In this document: positions 54,372 through 64,000 of the stretch, piece after piece | Numbering within the stretch: position 1 is the stretch's first letter | How the letters are laid out: each line of letters starts with the position of its first letter | NCBI GenBank assembly: GCA_016212105.1 | Contig: JACRHJ010000021.1 | Location: 86,546 to 150,545 of the forward strand | DNA length: 64,000 bases | DNA from: Nitrospirota bacterium | GTDB lineage: Bacteria > Nitrospirota > JACRHJ01 | Direction: 5' to 3' | Position numbers and translations under genes: made by a program | The notes under the pieces: generated by a model | Database searches by the model: none | What the model was told of the DNA's origin: nothing | What the model saw: the letters and a program-made list of their open reading frames with translations, nothing else

Positions 54372-55142
54372 TCAGGGCATCGAACCCCCGCCCTGGATGC
54401 GGGCTGCCCTTTCCATGCGTCTTTCGACAGACCTGTTGTATATCAGCATATCGACGGAATGGTGCTCCTCTATCTTCTTCCTGAGGGCGATGTCAATGTC
54501 ATATGAACCCCCCTTGTTCTGCCCGACGTTCGTCTTCTTGGCCGCAAGCGTTGACCCGAGAAATTCATGCGAGAAATAAGCCAGGTCCTCCGCGAAAAAC
54601 TCCGTTATACCCACGAAGTCGAAATAGGCAAGCGGGAACCCCCACATAAACTGCGCGTACAGGTTCCTGACCTCCGGCCCCAGGCAAAAGCGTTCGAGCG
54701 ACCAGTCCTCCTCGACCACCCTGCGGTGCAGCGGAGGCGGGTTCAGGGGGGAGTATGTATTCTTCCAGAAGTAGTAATGCGACAGGACCCGTTCCACAGG
54801 GTTTCGCAGCCATGTTATGAATACCGTCTTGCGTTTCTCGCCAAGCAGCAGGTATTTCGCGGGCAGGAAATGGCCGTGTATGCAGTTTATGCCGGCATAG
54901 TCCTTGCCAGCGTTCAGCACGGACTGCTCGTGAGCGTGGCGGTTTCTCAGGTGCGCAGGGTTGTTTATGGGATAGTCCGCGAAGTCCTTCAGCAACGATG
55001 GCCCGAAATGCTCTTCAAGCGAGACCATTAAGCTCGTCCCGGCGGTCTTCGGCAGGTGTACCGATATGATGATGGACCCCGAGTCATTCCTGACGCCGTG
55101 AAGTCCCGTCCCGGGGGCGTTGTTGTCAGACTGCCGGTTCAT
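54372..55142 (-). CDS. Sulfotransferase family protein (PAPS-dependent)
   Basis: 256 aa. The PAPS 5'-phosphosulfate loop is HLPKTAGTSL and the 3'-phosphate site is RNPVERVLSHYYFW. Resembles the heparan 2-O-sulfotransferase-like bacterial family. Cytosolic; may sulfate an envelope carbohydrate or lipid. Convergent with the sulfatase-like gene, 33 bp apart. Confidence 0.82.
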   Translation of the reverse strand: MNRQSDNNAPGTGLHGVRNDSGSIIISVHLPKTAGTSLMVSLEEHFGPSLLKDFADYPINNPAHLRNRHAHEQSVLNAGKDYAGINCIHGHFLPAKYLLLGEKRKTVFITWLRNPVERVLSHYYFWKNTYSPLNPPPLHRRVVEEDWSLERFCLGPEVRNLYAQFMWGFPLAYFDFVGITEFFAEDLAYFSHEFLGSTLAAKKTNVGQNKGGSYDIDIALRKKIEEHHSVDMLIYNRSVERRMERAARIQGGGSMP

Positions 55143-55229
55143 CCGCGACCCTTCATATGGTCAACATCCGCCTGAAGCACCCAGCCGGGCATGGGAGGGT
55201 ATTCTCCGCGCCCGTTTCCGGAAAAGGCA

Positions 55230-55964
55230 TTAATACGCGTACAGCCTGCCGTACGGCCTCGAAGACTTGGGGTAGAGTTTTATGAACTTGCCGGACATCA
55301 CCTCGTCGAAGTCGTGGCCGGTATCCTCGCAGAACTCCCTGACGTAGCCGGACAGCTCCTTCATGTCCTTGTCGTCCAGGTCCAGGATGCCGACCTCCGC
55401 GCCGCAGTTCCTTATGTCCACCTCGCCGCGTATGTATATCGAGCCGCCGTGCATGCCGGTGCCGAGGTAGTCGCCGACCAGAGGGGCGCCCTCCTCGCGG
55501 CCCATGCCGAGCAGCACGAGGACGCCGCCCGCCATGTACTCGCCGAAGAAGTCGCCGGCGGTGCCGCCCGCGATGACCACAGGCATGTTCTCCTTGTAGC
55601 CCTTCATGTGTATGCCGACACGGTAGCCTACGTCGCCCTTTATGTAGAGCTTGCCGCCGCGCATGCCATAGCCGAGGACGTCGCCCGCGTTGCCGTTGAC
55701 GACGATCTTGCCCTCGTTCATGGTGTTCGCCACGCCGTCCTGCGCGTTGCCGTTGACCACCAGCGTCGGGCCGTCCATGAAGGCCGCCAGGTCGTTGCCC
55801 GGCACGCCGTTTATGGTTATCTTCGCCTTGCCCTGCACGCCGTCGCCGATGTACCTCTGGCCGTTGACGTTGTCCAGGACTATCTCGGTCTCGCCGCCCG
55901 CTATGGCCGCCCGTATCTGCTCGTTCAACTCCCTGTAGTATACGCCCTTCGCGTCGATCGTCAT
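55230..55964 (-). CDS. Glutamate synthase GXGXG-domain subunit (GltB domain 3)
   Basis: 244 aa from ATG at 55964. Right-handed beta-helix repeats with G-x-G spacing: GDVLGYGMRGGKLYIKG, GDFFGEYMAGGVLVLLG, GDYLGTGMHGGSIYIRG. In standard GltB this is the C-terminal domain; here it is a free subunit, as in archaeal-type enzymes and GlxC. Structural rather than catalytic. Belongs with the genes at 56738 and 58259, although a small gene and repeats lie between. Confidence 0.88.
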   Translation of the reverse strand: MTIDAKGVYYRELNEQIRAAIAGGETEIVLDNVNGQRYIGDGVQGKAKITINGVPGNDLAAFMDGPTLVVNGNAQDGVANTMNEGKIVVNGNAGDVLGYGMRGGKLYIKGDVGYRVGIHMKGYKENMPVVIAGGTAGDFFGEYMAGGVLVLLGMGREEGAPLVGDYLGTGMHGGSIYIRGEVDIRNCGAEVGILDLDDKDMKELSGYVREFCEDTGHDFDEVMSGKFIKLYPKSSRPYGRLYAY

Positions 55965-56101
55965 CGTTGCACCCCAAAACCTATGAGAATTGTTGTCGTC
56001 CCGACCGAAGCGGAGGGACCCACCTTTGACTTTGCACTGATTTTGGCTAATTGATGTCCGTTTCAATTAACCAGCGATAACCCACACTCAGCAATATGTT
56101 A

Positions 56102-56284
56102 TTATTTCATTCGTTTTTCGCTAATAAATCCATGTTCATCTTTCATACCGACAATTCGTCCACATTTGGGACATTCTATATAATCAAAATCATTTGGAGG
56201 ATAATTCGTCCGGCTAACTTTGAAGAATATCCGATCGTTTGTGTAACCGCACCCCTTGCATGTCAATGTCGGATTTTCATTCAT
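56102..56284 (-). CDS. Small zinc-ribbon protein
   Basis: 60 aa with two CxxC pairs (CKGCGY, CPKCGR) about 30 residues apart, a zinc-ribbon pattern. AT-rich compared with neighbours and with a weak SD, so expression is uncertain. Lies between the GXGXG subunit and a repeat cluster; no family assignment. Confidence 0.45.
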   Translation of the reverse strand: MNENPTLTCKGCGYTNDRIFFKVSRTNYPPNDFDYIECPKCGRIVGMKDEHGFISEKRMK

Positions 56285-56380
56285 AATGTTATACCGATAC
56301 CTTGATTGCGAGTATTCCTGTAATCAGTGTATGTTATCGATAAATTTAGCGACACGTAGGATCCTCTAACACAACCTAAC

Positions 56381-56735
56381 AGGCGGATTCTTCGCTCCGC
56401 TCAGAATGACACCGTAAATTCACATGCGGGGCCGACCGTCGTGTCTGCCCTTCTTCTATTCTGTCTTTGCGAGGAGCAAAGCGACGTGGCAATCTCCTCC
56501 TTAAAAAATCACCATCGAGGAGATTGCTTCGCTTCGCTCGCAAAGACAGGCAAAACCTGGGCCGACACGCGCTTCGCTTGGTACGGCCCCTGCATAGAAC
56601 AACTTCCTGGAGTCCCGCTTTCGCGGGAATGACGGACGGGAGGGGGCGGAGCCCCTCCCATATAGTCCCCCTCTCCTCGCGGGAGAGAGCCTGCCCTGAG
56701 CGAAGCCGAAGGGGGGCTGGGGGTGAGGGGGGTTC
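56381..56735. repeat. Repeat mosaic between split glutamate synthase genes
   Basis: Units: GGCGGATTCTTCGC...CAGAATGACAC (56381-56412), GGGGCCGACCGTCGTGTCTGCCC (56428-56452), a TTGCGAGGAGCAAAGCGA...TCGCTCGCAAAGACA inverted pair (about 56466-56548), CGACACGCGCTTCGCTTGGTACGG (56568-56588), CCTGGAGTCCCGCTTTCGCGGG (56606-56632), CCCCCTCTCC...GGGTGAGGG (56664-56733). No gene found. Confidence 0.8.
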
Positions 56736-56737
56736 CG

Positions 56738-58237
56738 CTACCTCCCCGCAGGCTTCACGCCGAGTATCTCAAGCGTCTGCGCGTCGAGGCCGACTCCCCT
56801 GAGCCTCTCGCGGGAGCCTCTGAGCGACTCGACAGAGTTCACGCCGAGCGCGCCCAAGAACTCCTTGACCTCGTGGCTCCAGCCCCTGAGCAGGTTCTTG
56901 AGACGCATCGCGCCCCACTCCGGGTCGAGCCTCCTCGTAAGCTCCGGCTTCTGCGTGCAGATGCCCCAGGCGCAGTTGCCGGTGTAGCACTTCTGGCAGA
57001 GCGAGCATCCGAGCGCGAGGAGCGCCGCGGTGCCGATGGCGCAGGCGTCCGCGCCCAAGGCTATCGCCTTCACGACGTCGGCCGAGGAGCGTATGCCGCC
57101 GGCCGCGACTACCGATGCCTGGTTCCTGATGCCCTCCTGGCGGAGCCTGTCGTCTACCGCCGCGAGCGCGAGCTCGATGGGAATGCCCACGTGGTCCCTT
57201 ATCTGGGTCGGGGCAGCGCCGGTGCCGCCCTTAAAGCCGTCGAGGTACACGATGTCCGCGCCAGCGCGCACGACGCCGGCCGCGATGGCCGCGACGTTGT
57301 GGACGCAGGCTATCTTTACCGAGATGGGTTTGTAGCCGGTCGCCTCCTTCAACGCGTAGATGAGCTGGCGGAGGTCCTCGATGGAGTATATGTCGTGGTG
57401 CGGAGCGGGTGAGAGCGCGTCCGTGCCGATGGGTATCATCCTTGTCTTTGAAATCTCCGCGCCTATCTTCTCGCCGGGCAGGTGTCCGCCGATGCCGGGC
57501 TTCGCGCCCTGGCCGACCTTGATCTCGACCGCGCAGCCCGCGTTCAGGTAGTCGCTGTGGACGCCGAAGCGGCCGGAAGCGCACTGGACTATCGTCCACG
57601 GGCCGTACTCGTAGAGGTCCTGGTGCAGCCCGCCCTCGCCGGTGCCGTATACCGTGCCCGCGTCCTTCGCCGCCATCGCCAGCGCCTTGTGGGCGTTAAG
57701 CGACAGGGCCCCGAACGACATCGGCGCGAATATTATCGGCGTCTCGATCTGTATCTGCCTGGGCATCTCTTCCTTGAGCCGCATCTTGCCGTTCTTGTAC
57801 TCGACCTCGACCTTGTCCGGCTTCCTGCCCAGGAACGTCCTGAGTTCCATCGGCTCACGGAGCGGGTCGATGGACGGGTTCGTAACCTGGCATGCGTCCA
57901 CGACGAGGTGGTCGAAGACGATGGGGTAGGGGAGGTTGTTGCCCATGCCGGTGAGCAGCACGCCGCCGGTCTCCGCCTGCTTCCAGACGTTCTTCCTTAT
58001 CTGGAGGTTCCAGTTCGGGTGGTCCTTGTAGACGTTCTGGTTCTCGGTGATGGTTATCGCGTCCTCGGGGCACATCGCCACGCAGCGGTTGCACGCGACG
58101 CACTTGCTGTTGTCGGGCACCACCTTGTCCTGGAACGTGTACGTGCCGAAGCTGCAGGACTGGAGGCAGCGCTTGCACCTCCTGCACTTCTCGTGGTCGA
58201 TCTTTACCCGGAACTCCGGGGCGATTGTAGTGTTCAA
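56738..58237 (-). CDS. Ferredoxin-fused FMN glutamate synthase domain (GltB2)
   Basis: 499 aa, TTG start with AGGAGG 7 nt upstream. N-terminal two 4Fe-4S ferredoxin motifs (CRRCKRCLQSC, CVACNRCVAMCPEDA), then the glutamate synthase FMN barrel with GQGAKPGIGGHLPGEK, KIACVHNVAAIAAGV, GFKGGTGAAP and a 3Fe-4S-type Cys group (CSLCQKCYTGNC). Makes glutamate from 2-oxoglutarate and ammonia channelled from the amidotransferase. Electrons probably enter through the ferredoxin part; no NADPH-oxidising GltD is in the window. Confidence 0.92.
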   Translation of the reverse strand: MNTTIAPEFRVKIDHEKCRRCKRCLQSCSFGTYTFQDKVVPDNSKCVACNRCVAMCPEDAITITENQNVYKDHPNWNLQIRKNVWKQAETGGVLLTGMGNNLPYPIVFDHLVVDACQVTNPSIDPLREPMELRTFLGRKPDKVEVEYKNGKMRLKEEMPRQIQIETPIIFAPMSFGALSLNAHKALAMAAKDAGTVYGTGEGGLHQDLYEYGPWTIVQCASGRFGVHSDYLNAGCAVEIKVGQGAKPGIGGHLPGEKIGAEISKTRMIPIGTDALSPAPHHDIYSIEDLRQLIYALKEATGYKPISVKIACVHNVAAIAAGVVRAGADIVYLDGFKGGTGAAPTQIRDHVGIPIELALAAVDDRLRQEGIRNQASVVAAGGIRSSADVVKAIALGADACAIGTAALLALGCSLCQKCYTGNCAWGICTQKPELTRRLDPEWGAMRLKNLLRGWSHEVKEFLGALGVNSVESLRGSRERLRGVGLDAQTLEILGVKPAGR

Positions 58238-58258
58238 CCCAAAACCTCCTGTTTATTC

Positions 58259-59380
58259 CTAAGCCACGCCTTTTTCGAGTTCCACCACTACGGGATGCCC
58301 CGCCCTCGGGTTCCAGACCTTCTCCGGGTCGGGACATATCTCGCGTATGGCCGACTCCTCGCTGGCCATGTACACGGTCTTGCCCTTTGTGGCGGCCACG
58401 AAAGGCCTCAGCTTTATCCTGTCGTTCATGCCTATGAGGCCCCTGCCGTGCCCGAAGAGTATGGCGAACGGGCCGTTCAAAAGCGCGCTCCCGTATACCA
58501 TCCGGAGCGCGGTCATCGCCTTCTTCTCCTCCTCGTCCATCCTGTCGATGTCCTTCCAGAACGAGGCGGCCGCGGCCTTGCACGCGACCTCTATCGGAAG
58601 CCCCTGCCGCCTGACCAGGAGGTCGAAGACGTAGGTCACGACCTCTGTGTCCGTCAGGAGCGACATCTTGTACCCGAACATCTCGAGGTAGCGCTTGTTT
58701 ATGCCGTAGGACGAGATCTCGCCGTTATGTACGATGGACCAGTCCAGCAGCGTGAACGGGTGCGCGCCGCCCCACCAGCCCTGCGTGTTCGTCGGGAAGC
58801 GGTTGTGCGCGGTCCATGTGTAGCCCTCGTACTCCTCCAGCCTGTAGAAGTCGGCCACGTCCTCGGGGAAGCCCACGCCCTTGAACGCGCCCATGTTCTT
58901 GCCGGACGAGAAGACGAAGGCGTTGTTTATCTTGTCGTTTATGTGCATGACCACCTTGACGATGAAGTCGTCCTCGGTGGCGTCCTTGCCCAGCTCGGCC
59001 AGCTTGTCAGGGCGGACCTTGACGAAGTAGCGGTTCAGGAGCGGGTGTATGTTTATCTTGTCGGTCAGCCGGACGGGTATCTCTTCGCCCATCTTGACCT
59101 CGACGATGCCGCCGAGATAAGCCTCGGTCTCGACCCTCGCCTGCGCCAGGTCGCGGGTGGGTTTCCCCGGTTCCTCGGTGTACATGATGTGCAGGGCGTA
59201 GTAGTCCTTGTACTTGGGGTATATGCCGTAGGCCGCGAAGCCGCCGCCCTGGCCGTTGCCCCTGTCGTGCTGGAGCGCGATGGACTTCCTGATAACCTCG
59301 CCGGATATGCGCTTGCCGTCGGTATTAATGATCCCGGACAGCCCGCAGCCGGACATGTCCTTCTCCCACCAGTGGTTCAT
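58259..59380 (-). CDS. Class II glutamine amidotransferase subunit of glutamate synthase
   Basis: 373 aa. Residues ~10-300 are an Ntn-type GATase II: the phrase SGCGLSGII with candidate nucleophile Cys12, [17 protein letters not shown] and [10 protein letters not shown]. Releases ammonia from glutamine. The ATG at 59380 has GGAGG upstream; a second ATG at 59356 leaves Cys at position 4. Either way Cys is not residue 2, so cleavage of a short propeptide would be required. First of the three split subunits, upstream of GltB2 by 21 bp. Confidence 0.88.
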   Translation of the reverse strand: MNHWWEKDMSGCGLSGIINTDGKRISGEVIRKSIALQHDRGNGQGGGFAAYGIYPKYKDYYALHIMYTEEPGKPTRDLAQARVETEAYLGGIVEVKMGEEIPVRLTDKINIHPLLNRYFVKVRPDKLAELGKDATEDDFIVKVVMHINDKINNAFVFSSGKNMGAFKGVGFPEDVADFYRLEEYEGYTWTAHNRFPTNTQGWWGGAHPFTLLDWSIVHNGEISSYGINKRYLEMFGYKMSLLTDTEVVTYVFDLLVRRQGLPIEVACKAAAASFWKDIDRMDEEEKKAMTALRMVYGSALLNGPFAILFGHGRGLIGMNDRIKLRPFVAATKGKTVYMASEESAIREICPDPEKVWNPRAGHPVVVELEKGVA

Positions 59381-59408
59381 TTTGAAATTTCCTCCAGAAA
59401 CTCGAACA

Positions 59409-59785
59409 CGTCATTTCCGCCCCTCGACGTTACTCGGGGTATACTCCGGCGGGAATCCAGGAATTTGCTTTTATGTAGGGGCCGTACCAAGGCCCATCTT
59501 CCGGGCCGCGTGTCGGCCCTTTCTTATATTGTCATTCTGAGCGAAGCGAAGAATCCGCCTCTATCGGGTTGGTTTGTCATTCCCGCGAAAGCGGGAATCC
59601 ATTTTCATGGATGAAAGTCGAAATGGACCCCCGTTTTCACGGGGGTGACAACCTAAGGGCCGACACGCGCTTCGCTTGGTACGGCCCCTACGTAAACCTT
59701 GTCGCCCCGTGCTTGACACGGGGTCCAGGAAGGTGCTTTTTATCGTAGGGGCCGGTCTCCGAACGGCCCGTCTGGAAGCCGGGCC
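59409..59785. repeat. Repeat mosaic between GATase and HdrBC genes
   Basis: About 375 bp of units: a split TCATTTCCGC...GCGGGAATCCAGG element (59412-59462), GTAGGGGCCG...CGGGCC...GTCGGCCC (59476-59519), TCATTCTGAGCGAAGCGAAG (59532-59560), TCATTCCCGCGAAAGCGGGA (59577-59600), CCCCCGTTTTCACGGGGGTG (59629-59649), GGGCCGACACGCG...ACGGCCCCTAC (59657-59691) and the 32-bp unit GTCGCCCCGTGCTTGACACG (59701-59732). No gene seen. Confidence 0.85.
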
Positions 59786-61102
59786 CTACTTCTTCACCAG
59801 CTTCTTCCAGTCCTCGGTACCGGTCTTGGGCGCGTCGGAAAGTCCCAGTTTCTTCCTCTGGGACTTGGACGGCTCGCCGAGGCGGCCGGTCTTGTTGAAC
59901 ATGTCGATAGCCTTCTGCGTGACGTGCTGGGCGCAGCCCTCGCCGATCGCGGCCTGCTTCAGCTTGGTGAACACCTTTTCCATGCCGTAGCACTGCGGGC
60001 ATAGCTCCTGGCAAGTGTGGCACTCGACGCACCGCCAGATGTCAGGCGATTTTATGAGTTCGTCGATGTCCTCGGTCAGCACCCTCTTCATCATGTCGTG
60101 CAGGTTCACGCCCTCGAGGCTCAAGGTCACCGGGCAGTCGTTCACGCACGCGGCGCATGCCACGCAGCGCTCCACCGAGGCCACGTCGAAAAGCTCCTTC
60201 GCCCTGAGGTGCCGACCGAGGTTCTTGTCCCACTTCTCGACGAACGCGGAGGTGTCTATCTTGTGCATGTCCATGCCGAACTCTTCGGGCCCAAAACCCA
60301 TCGACAGGGCAAGCAGCTCCTGGTACGAGATGACCGGGATGCCGTACTTCTCGCCGCCCTTGGCCATCATGAACTGCTGGACGTCGTACTGCGAGTAGCA
60401 GGACGGGCAGACGGTCGTTATCGCGTCCGCGTCCAGACTTTTAAGCTCCTGGAGCTTCCTGCGCATGAGCGTGTTGCCTTCCTCGACGTTGCCGACGTTC
60501 GAAAGGCCGCCGCCGCAGCAGAGCATCTTGGTCTCGTACTTCAGGCTCTTCGCGCCGAGCGCGGTGACCAGCGCGTCGAACTTCACCGGCTTTATCGGGT
60601 CGTCGAAGTTCAGGACCTTCGCCGGACGCATCATGTGGCAGCCGTAATGGACGCCTATCTTCATCCCCTTGAGGGGCTTCTTGACGTATGTCGCAATCTT
60701 CGCCGGCCCAAGCTCGTCGTGGAACAGCTCCAGCAGGTGCATGACCTTGTACTTGCCCTCGTACTTCAGGCCGATGGTAGCGAGCTGCTCGTTTATCTCG
60801 GCCTTCTTCCTGGGGTTCGCGTGCAGCTCCGCCTTCGCGCCCTTCAGAGTCCCGTAGCAGCCGTTGCACGGCGTGACGAGGTCGAGCCCGGTGGACTCGG
60901 CGACGGCGAGGTTCCTCGCGGCGGTCAAAAGCCACAGGTCCTCGCCCATGTTCTTGACCAGCTCCTTCTCGGGACAGCAGGTGAAGCCGTCGACGTCCAC
61001 GACGCCTATCTCCATGCGCTCGGCGACAAGCCTCGCGGCCTTCTCCTGGAACGCGAAACGGGCGGGAATTGTACATCCCCAGAAAAACACGTAACTCTTC
61101 AT
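59786..61102 (-). CDS. HdrB-HdrC fusion (heterodisulfide reductase-like)
   Basis: 438 aa from the second of two ATGs (GGAGG spacing fits 61102 better than 61105). N-terminal HdrB-like half carries two CCG cysteine domains (FFWGC...CCPEKE...CNGCYG and HYGCHMM...CCGGG...CPSCYSQYD). C-terminal ~130 residues are HdrC-like with two 4Fe-4S motifs (CVACAACVNDCP, CVECHTCQELCP). In usual systems HdrB and HdrC are separate. Likely passes electrons between ferredoxin-type carriers and a disulfide or other acceptor; next to glutamate synthase it may feed that enzyme. Confidence 0.88.
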   Translation of the reverse strand: MKSYVFFWGCTIPARFAFQEKAARLVAERMEIGVVDVDGFTCCPEKELVKNMGEDLWLLTAARNLAVAESTGLDLVTPCNGCYGTLKGAKAELHANPRKKAEINEQLATIGLKYEGKYKVMHLLELFHDELGPAKIATYVKKPLKGMKIGVHYGCHMMRPAKVLNFDDPIKPVKFDALVTALGAKSLKYETKMLCCGGGLSNVGNVEEGNTLMRRKLQELKSLDADAITTVCPSCYSQYDVQQFMMAKGGEKYGIPVISYQELLALSMGFGPEEFGMDMHKIDTSAFVEKWDKNLGRHLRAKELFDVASVERCVACAACVNDCPVTLSLEGVNLHDMMKRVLTEDIDELIKSPDIWRCVECHTCQELCPQCYGMEKVFTKLKQAAIGEGCAQHVTQKAIDMFNKTGRLGEPSKSQRKKLGLSDAPKTGTEDWKKLVKK

Positions 61103-61433
61103 CATTTCCTCCGCGATGCGGCAAACCCCTTGCCGTCAAGGTGAACTTTTATGCTATTAAAATGCATACCTCATGTCAAGGATTATTTATTTCCGGGAGC
61201 GGATTTTTTTGGCCGGGGATATTATCAGGAATTATAACTGATTTAGTATTGCATGTCCAGAAAAAACCCGCGGCCACCCTGTTTGCCGGAAACAGATAAC
61301 CATAGTATACTTAACCGGGTGCGGGTGGTGTGCGCTAACCGGCACAATACCTCCCCTCAATCCCTCCCGCGAGGGGCGGGAAGGTTATATTGCGGCCCGT
61401 AGAGATTTTTTACCACCATCTCAAATTTTCCTC

Positions 61434-61461
61434 TTGATTTCTGGCGATATTGTGGTATATT
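61434..61461 (+). promoter_or_regulatory. Sigma-70 promoter of groESL
   Basis: -35 TTGATT (61434-61439), 16-bp spacer, -10 TATATT (61456-61461), directly upstream of the CIRCE operator. The stretch from 61106 to here holds no gene; an AT-rich region and a CCCTCCC...GAGGGG hairpin (61360-61378) are seen. Confidence 0.75.
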
Positions 61462-61470
61462 TTGTCTTCG

Positions 61471-61497
61471 TTAGCACTCGACATAAGTGAGTGCTAA
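61471..61497 (+). promoter_or_regulatory. CIRCE operator (HrcA site)
   Basis: Exact TTAGCACTC-N9-GAGTGCTAA inverted repeat, the standard HrcA target, in the groES leader. HrcA repression is lifted on heat shock. hrcA itself is not in the window. Confidence 0.97.
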
Positions 61498-61558
61498 CAA
61501 AAGCCCGGCTATCAGGCAGGTAAATAACAATAACGTATGCACCGAAAGGAGTAACAAA

Positions 61559-61819
61559 ATGGGATTCAAGCCGTTGGGTGACAGGGTCTACATCAAGTAT
61601 CAGGAGGAGATGGAGAAGACCGCGGGCGGGCTGTACATACCCGAGGCCGCCAAGGAAAAGCCGCAGAGGGGCACCGTCGAGGCGGTCGGCAAGGACGTCG
61701 AGGAGTGCAAGGTGGGCGACGTCGTCCTGTTCGACAAGTACTCCGGCAGCAAGATAAAGGTGGACAACGAGGACTTCCTCATCTGCAAGGAAGACGAGAT
61801 ACTCGGGATAATCTCGTAA
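61559..61819 (+). CDS. groES: Co-chaperonin GroES
   Basis: 86 aa from ATG at 61559 with AAAGGAG upstream; slightly short of the usual ~95. KPLGDRVYIKYQEE, the mobile-loop region EKTAGGLYIP, GTVEAVGK and GDVVLFDKYSGSKIKV are standard. Forms the lid on GroEL. Confidence 0.98.
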   Translation: MGFKPLGDRVYIKYQEEMEKTAGGLYIPEAAKEKPQRGTVEAVGKDVEECKVGDVVLFDKYSGSKIKVDNEDFLICKEDEILGIIS

Positions 61820-61828
61820 CCGGGCCAT

Positions 61829-61937
61829 AACCCTCACCCACGGCCCCTCTCCCCCAAAGGGAGAGGGGAGACAATCCAATCGTACCCTCTCCCTTCAAGG
61901 GGAGAGGGTGGCCCGAAGGGCCGGGTGAGGGATGGTT
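61829..61937. repeat. Palindromic repeats inside the groES-groEL gap
   Basis: The 190-bp groES-groEL spacer holds two CCCTCTCC...GGGAGAGG units, with CCCTTCAAGGGGAGAGGG and GGCCCGAAGGGCC hairpins, plus GGGTGAGGG. In most bacteria this spacer is short and empty. Confidence 0.8.
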
Positions 61938-61958
61938 TACCGGGGAGTGCACCAGTAG

Positions 61959-63650
<1,692 letters not shown>

Positions 63651-63681
63651 GCCGTCAACCCGGCCGGACAGATACCGTACG

Positions 63682-63714
63682 AAAGGCCCCCGCCCGGTGC
63701 GGGGGCCTTTTTTT
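63682..63714 (+). terminator. Rho-independent terminator of groESL
   Basis: Nine-bp stem GGCCCCCGC / GCGGGGGCC, loop CCGGT, seven T. 32 bp after the groEL stop. Confidence 0.93.
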
Positions 63715-63747
63715 GAATACACCCAGGCTGCGCGTATGGGTATTGTT

Positions 63748-63855
63748 TTAGTTGTAGCTGCCCGATTCATCGGGCGTTTTTAAGTTCGCCCCATAAATGG
63801 GGCAGCTACAACTTAACACATGGGCAAGGGCCGACACGACGGTCGGCCCCTACAA
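63748..63855. repeat. Three dispersed repeat units
   Basis: GTTGTAGCTGCCCGATTCAT..GGGCG (63750-63777), GCCCCATAAATGGGGCAGC (63789-63807), GGGCCGACACGACGGTCGGC-type (63828-63853). The first unit also occurs, inverted, at 34552-34578. Confidence 0.8.
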
Positions 63856-63859
63856 AAAT

Positions 63860-64000
63860 GGGTTCTCTCCCACTTTGTGTGGGTAGAAGTTAGCGTTTAG
63901 TATTATACTCTTCTCCTGAGATAGACTACAGGAGGAGATTCATGAACGAGAAAGACCTGTTTGGTTTGGCCCTTGGCCTTTCGTCGCCCTGGTACATCGA
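63860..64000 (+). mobile_element. Left end of an ISL3-family insertion sequence (cut by window)
   Basis: The motif TTCTCTCCCACTTTGTGTGGG near 63862 resembles the GG-TCTT-CCCAC terminal inverted repeat of ISL3 elements. About 80 bp later a transposase-like ORF starts. The right end lies outside the window, so length and completeness are unknown. Confidence 0.65.
63942..64000 (+). CDS. ISL3-type transposase, N-terminal fragment (window edge)
   Basis: ATG with GGAGGAG 7 nt upstream; begins MNEKDLFGLALGLSSPWYI, matching the ELF-LALG-PPWYV start of ISL3 transposases. Only 19 codons are visible. Confidence 0.7.
   Translation, partial: MNEKDLFGLALGLSSPWYI

Noticed and set aside
57482..59614. 710-codon open frame on the + strand
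   Set aside because: It lies opposite GltB2 and the amidotransferase, both with clear catalytic motifs. Arg/Val/Leu/His-rich composition is typical of a GC-rich shadow frame.
60017..61144. 375-codon open frame on the + strand
   Set aside because: Antisense to the HdrBC fusion with intact CCG and 4Fe-4S motifs.

Overview
The window reads as a chromosomal contig from a GC-rich, Gram-negative and probably anaerobic bacterium. The evidence is two-membrane machinery (RseP, UppS, LolA-like and outer-membrane barrel proteins), an MEP isoprenoid pathway, a CIRCE-controlled groESL operon, DsrE/TauE sulfur genes, an HdrBC-type protein and an archaeal-style split glutamate synthase. A Desulfobacterota or Nitrospirota relative fits, but this placement is inference from gene content only. 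Intergenic DNA is full of short palindromic repeats of several recurring families.

Layout. (1) 1-6.4 kb: an AT-rich, horizontally acquired-looking defence block holding the 3' end of a UvrD-type helicase fused to a PD-(D/E)XK nuclease, then type III mod and res genes, closed by a strong terminator. (2) 6.5-29.0 kb: a GC-rich, almost gap-free phage block on the + strand. It starts just after a tRNA-Gly-like gene whose anticodon arm is one base short. It encodes small and large terminase, a portal-MuF fusion, a protease with a nested scaffold start, cement and major capsid proteins, endolysin/holin/overlapping spanin candidates, three proteins with signal peptides, head-tail connectors, tail tube, tail chaperones with a -1 frameshift signal, tape measure and tail tip proteins. 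No integrase, repressor or replication gene is present. A tRNA-fMet follows on the - strand. (3) 29.2-42.7 kb, - strand: a YbaK-like deacylase, a tandem PilZ protein, a PH-domain membrane protein, the uppS-cdsA-dxr-rseP-ispG envelope/isoprenoid run, an FG-GAP-type exported protein, a GH57 glucanotransferase and a small zincin. (4) 42.7-51.5 kb: a CDF metal exporter facing a collinear - strand series. That series is an ArsR regulator with a clear promoter and operator, a thioredoxin-like protein, a TauE permease, two DsrE proteins, a methyltransferase, and a transporter set of RND exporter, LolA-like periplasmic protein and outer-membrane barrel. (5) 51.6-61.1 kb: a broken ferritin-like gene, a sulfatase-like protein, a sulfotransferase, and the split glutamate synthase behind an HdrB-HdrC fusion. 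(6) 61.4-64 kb: groES-groEL, then the start of an ISL3-type insertion sequence cut by the window end.

Working together: the left 29 kb is accessory DNA (defence plus a morphogenesis-and-lysis phage block). The rest is host housekeeping with three coherent modules: isoprenoid/envelope biogenesis, thiol/sulfur handling with hydrophobic-compound transport, and nitrogen assimilation linked to an iron-sulfur electron carrier. Functions are assigned from motifs and family resemblance seen in the translations; no database search was run.
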